Shown piece by piece: positions 61,693-64,000 of a DNA stretch of 64,000 nucleotides. This DNA comes from Neurospora crassa OR74A (taxonomy: Eukaryota; Ascomycota; Sordariomycetes; Sordariales; Sordariaceae). The DNA lies in assembly GCF_000182925.2 (NCBI RefSeq), contig NC_026503.1, forward strand, positions 1,488,001-1,552,000. Reading direction: 5' to 3'. The notes beneath the pieces were generated by a model, which ran no database searches, was not told where the DNA came from, and saw only the letters and a list, made by a program, of their open reading frames with translations. Positions within the stretch are counted from its first letter, which is position 1; every line of letters starts with the position of its first letter. Both the position numbers and the translations under genes were made by a program.

Positions 61693-64000
61693 GATGGAGG
61701 AAAGGGAAGCGTTTTTCGGGAACACAACGAACATTTGATAACACACAAAAAGTTGAGAGAAAGATATGTAACCAGGAAAAGTGCCGACATGTGAAGCAAC
61801 GTCGCTGCGGCGGCGTGGTATCCTTTTTCATGATTCGCGGATCCCCCGCTCCCCATCACAGGGGCTTCGAGACCCTAAGCCGACATAGGAAGTGGTGTCA
61901 CACACCGACGTGTCCAATCTTCTTCAACCGGGCCGCCCACGGGCGACTCGTCAGGTCGAGACTCTTTGCATAGTGAGATCGACTACATATCGACCGACTG
62001 ACCAGTATTAGTTGCGGACCAACTAGTCGGGATCATCGACTCACACTAACTAGGAAACCCTTTGGTCCGCAACTAATCCGATGTAGATCTGACGAGTAAT
62101 GTAGCTTCAGCAGCCCCAAGTACGGGATAGTACATTGTCTCACAATCGGAAAAAGTTGGGTTGGAAACTCGGGGTCCCCCTCGCACAGCTGCCACCGAAG
62201 GGTACTTTTGTACGTTCCTACACTAGGTAATCACTCGAACTCCAATATGAAAAAGACCTCTTGAATTTCAAAATCCCGGGACATACGAAACCACAGTGCA
62301 AGTGAGAGCAAGCAGTATCTCTAAAAAGTCAAAAGTTGAGTTGAGTCGATACGAGGGTCAACAACTGAACCAGCGAGTGAGTGTTTGTGTGTGCGAGTCA
62401 GGGAATAAGCCTACCAGGGCTGCCAAGCAACCAGCAGCCTAAAGGTCGCAATGCAACTGGATAATGATCTCCGAATTCCCCTGTCTTCTCCGAACTTGTT
62501 GAGACTAGTACAAGCTTGGCATTACCCGCGCGCTTGACTCCACACGGCTTAATCTCCGGGACTTGGGGTAAGGATCCGATAGTTAGTGGTGTAACCTGTG
62601 CAAAATGGATCCCTCCGTGAGTCCATTCAGGTACCTCCATTATTTTGTATGCAGTAGTAGTACGCAGTAAACTATCGATCGAGAGACTCCACGGGACTAG
62701 ACAAGACAGGCTTCCAGCGAGGGTACGACAACTCCGGACAGCAAAACACCCTTCGGATTTAACTTCTTTCCTTCACAAACGGGCACTCCCGTAATATTGG
62801 ATCATGTAGTGTACCGTGCACGAGATAGATAACGATCATATCATATCCGACCAGTCACAATACCTACAGGTAGCCTAGAATTAGAAATGGTCCGCCTACG
62901 GCCTACCACCCCCAGCAAACTCAACATCTTTATCACATACCTAGACCTACTTGGCGAATCTCCGCTCCCTGTGCTACATCAGGCCCTCGTATGTAGCTAG
63001 GTACGACCTCGGTCGCTACGGATTGTTTTAGGACTTTGGCCGTTTTCCCCCCCTGCGCCCATACAATCTCGGATTCCATTCCTCGAAGAATGACTGGCTC
63101 GGTTTCTCTGAACAACATGGAACCTCACGGCGATAATTCGCTGTTCCGACTGTCTCTAGGTAATCATCGACGTGAAAGCATGGCTGGCTGCTTAGGTAGT
63201 TGATCTGCCACCCTGGACCTCCCGCCTGTTCTCGCTCTGAGCGGCTATCTCAGTATGGGGACCAAACAGCAACCCCACGAAACAGTTCAGGATAATACCG
63301 ACTCTTTGAGACAATGAGGCGGTATCAACGCAATAAGGCATGTGCTCCCCCCGGAAAAAAACTATTACCAAGGTCAGAGGCAGGCACCCTCCGCTTCTAT
63401 AGGTAGGCACCTTCTGCGCTTCCTCCGACATTAAATCCTTGCGAGGAGGAATACCACACGACGGCACGTCAAGGATAACTCTCACGACTACCTTTTTCTG
63501 GACAAGTACGGCATTCCCTGCGACGCCTTCTTCTCAGCACACGAACCGAGCGGATTGTCCAGATAATCTGAGGGGAACGCCAGATCTGGTTGTGCTGGCT
63601 GACACTGCGGAGGTGTTCGGACTTGCACGCTTTGATCGGACAAGGAACTTATATCGAGAGGTTGAGGGGCGCAACGAGAATCAAATGCGTTTCGTTGGGG
63701 GGCAGACCGATGGATTCAGCATGTTCGTGGCGATCGTGGATCAGTTGGTCGATGGCGTGGCCTACAGAAAGTCGTCACAGACTATATTTTGGTTATGTCG
63801 GATGATGATGGAGGCTACGTTGGACAAAAATTTGGCTCGGAAAGAGGCCGTTTCAAGGAATGAAGCAGGAGGTATACGAGTTGTGAGAGGGTAGGGAAAG
63901 ACGGATTCTTGGTGTTATGTGATTGTGCATGGCCGAAAGGTCGGAGGTCCGAAAAGGGGTAAATTCGGCTCAAGCGAACAGATGTGTTTTCTGTTTTGCA
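61693..64000. other. Gene-free right end
   Basis: No convincing gene. An ORF at 63439-63894 (+, 151 codons) has no recognisable domain and overlaps one on the other strand. Short ACCT/AGGT units occur here too. The window may end inside a promoter or a larger spacer. Confidence 0.5.
62008..62076. repeat. Perfect 15-bp inverted repeat with 39-nt loop
   Basis: TTAGTTGCGGACCAA at 62008-62022 is the exact reverse complement of 62062-62076. CTAG lies at each end of the loop, and a weaker extension of the stem (CTACAT on both sides) lies outside the arms. No ORF is inside. Confidence 0.85.

Noticed and set aside
63439-63894. 151-codon + strand ORF near the right end
   Set aside because: No domain or coding-like composition recognised, with a competing ORF on the minus strand; could be an exon of something beyond the window, but this cannot be supported.

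Overview
The window is ordinary nuclear DNA of a filamentous ascomycete, most likely a sordariomycete close to the Sordariales. This rests on short introns (about 54-270 nt, GT..AG), clear fungal orthologues (AAA-giant midasin, Ctk3, Hat1, Mis12/Mtw1, Sur2, a LaeA-like methyltransferase), GC-rich codon use in the housekeeping genes, and abundant GGTAGGTACCTACC-type simple repeats in the spacers. No prokaryotic operon, phage or CRISPR features are present. The species cannot be named from the sequence alone.

Layout. Positions 1-47,898 are a gene-sparse housekeeping segment: a PPR protein cut by the left edge (+), a proline-rich AIM3-like protein (-), the kinetochore protein Mis12/Mtw1 (+), TCTP (-), sphinganine C4-hydroxylase Sur2 (+), a 6.8 kb gene-free spacer, a CBM48/E-set protein with a long disordered tail (+), the giant ribosome-assembly ATPase midasin/Mdn1 (-, 15 kb, one intron), mitochondrial ribosomal protein bL12m (+), CTD-kinase subunit Ctk3 (-), pyrroline-5-carboxylate reductase (+), histone acetyltransferase Hat1 (-) and a ZIP9-type metal transporter (+). 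Many neighbours are divergent pairs sharing a 0.5-1.1 kb promoter region (AIM3-like/Mis12, Mdn1/bL12m, Ctk3/P5CR, Hat1/ZIP) or convergent pairs. Several genes begin with, or contain, very small exons (15, 17, 19, 30 and 35 nt) that simple ORF calling misses.

Positions 48.9-59.7 kb are different: a direct tandem array of seven related genes (called A to G here), all on the + strand and, from B onward, 1.6-2.1 kb apart. Each carries an N-terminal P-x-E-I-R-x-x-I-Y-R motif (resembling fungal 2EXR/F-box-like domains), a diverged middle part, and, except in A, a phase-0 intron followed by a tiny last exon encoding a conserved tail of the form Y-x-I-E-H-H-x-G-x-V-x-V-E-W-P. D, E, F and G are intact. 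A is a fragment, B has an in-frame stop plus a frameshift, and A and C share a reading-frame break at the same place. This array is the most interesting part of the window: a lineage-specific family caught between expansion and decay. Its function is unknown.

Positions 60,561-61,692 hold a LaeA-like methyltransferase (-). The last 2.3 kb show no convincing gene but contain a perfect 15-bp inverted repeat.
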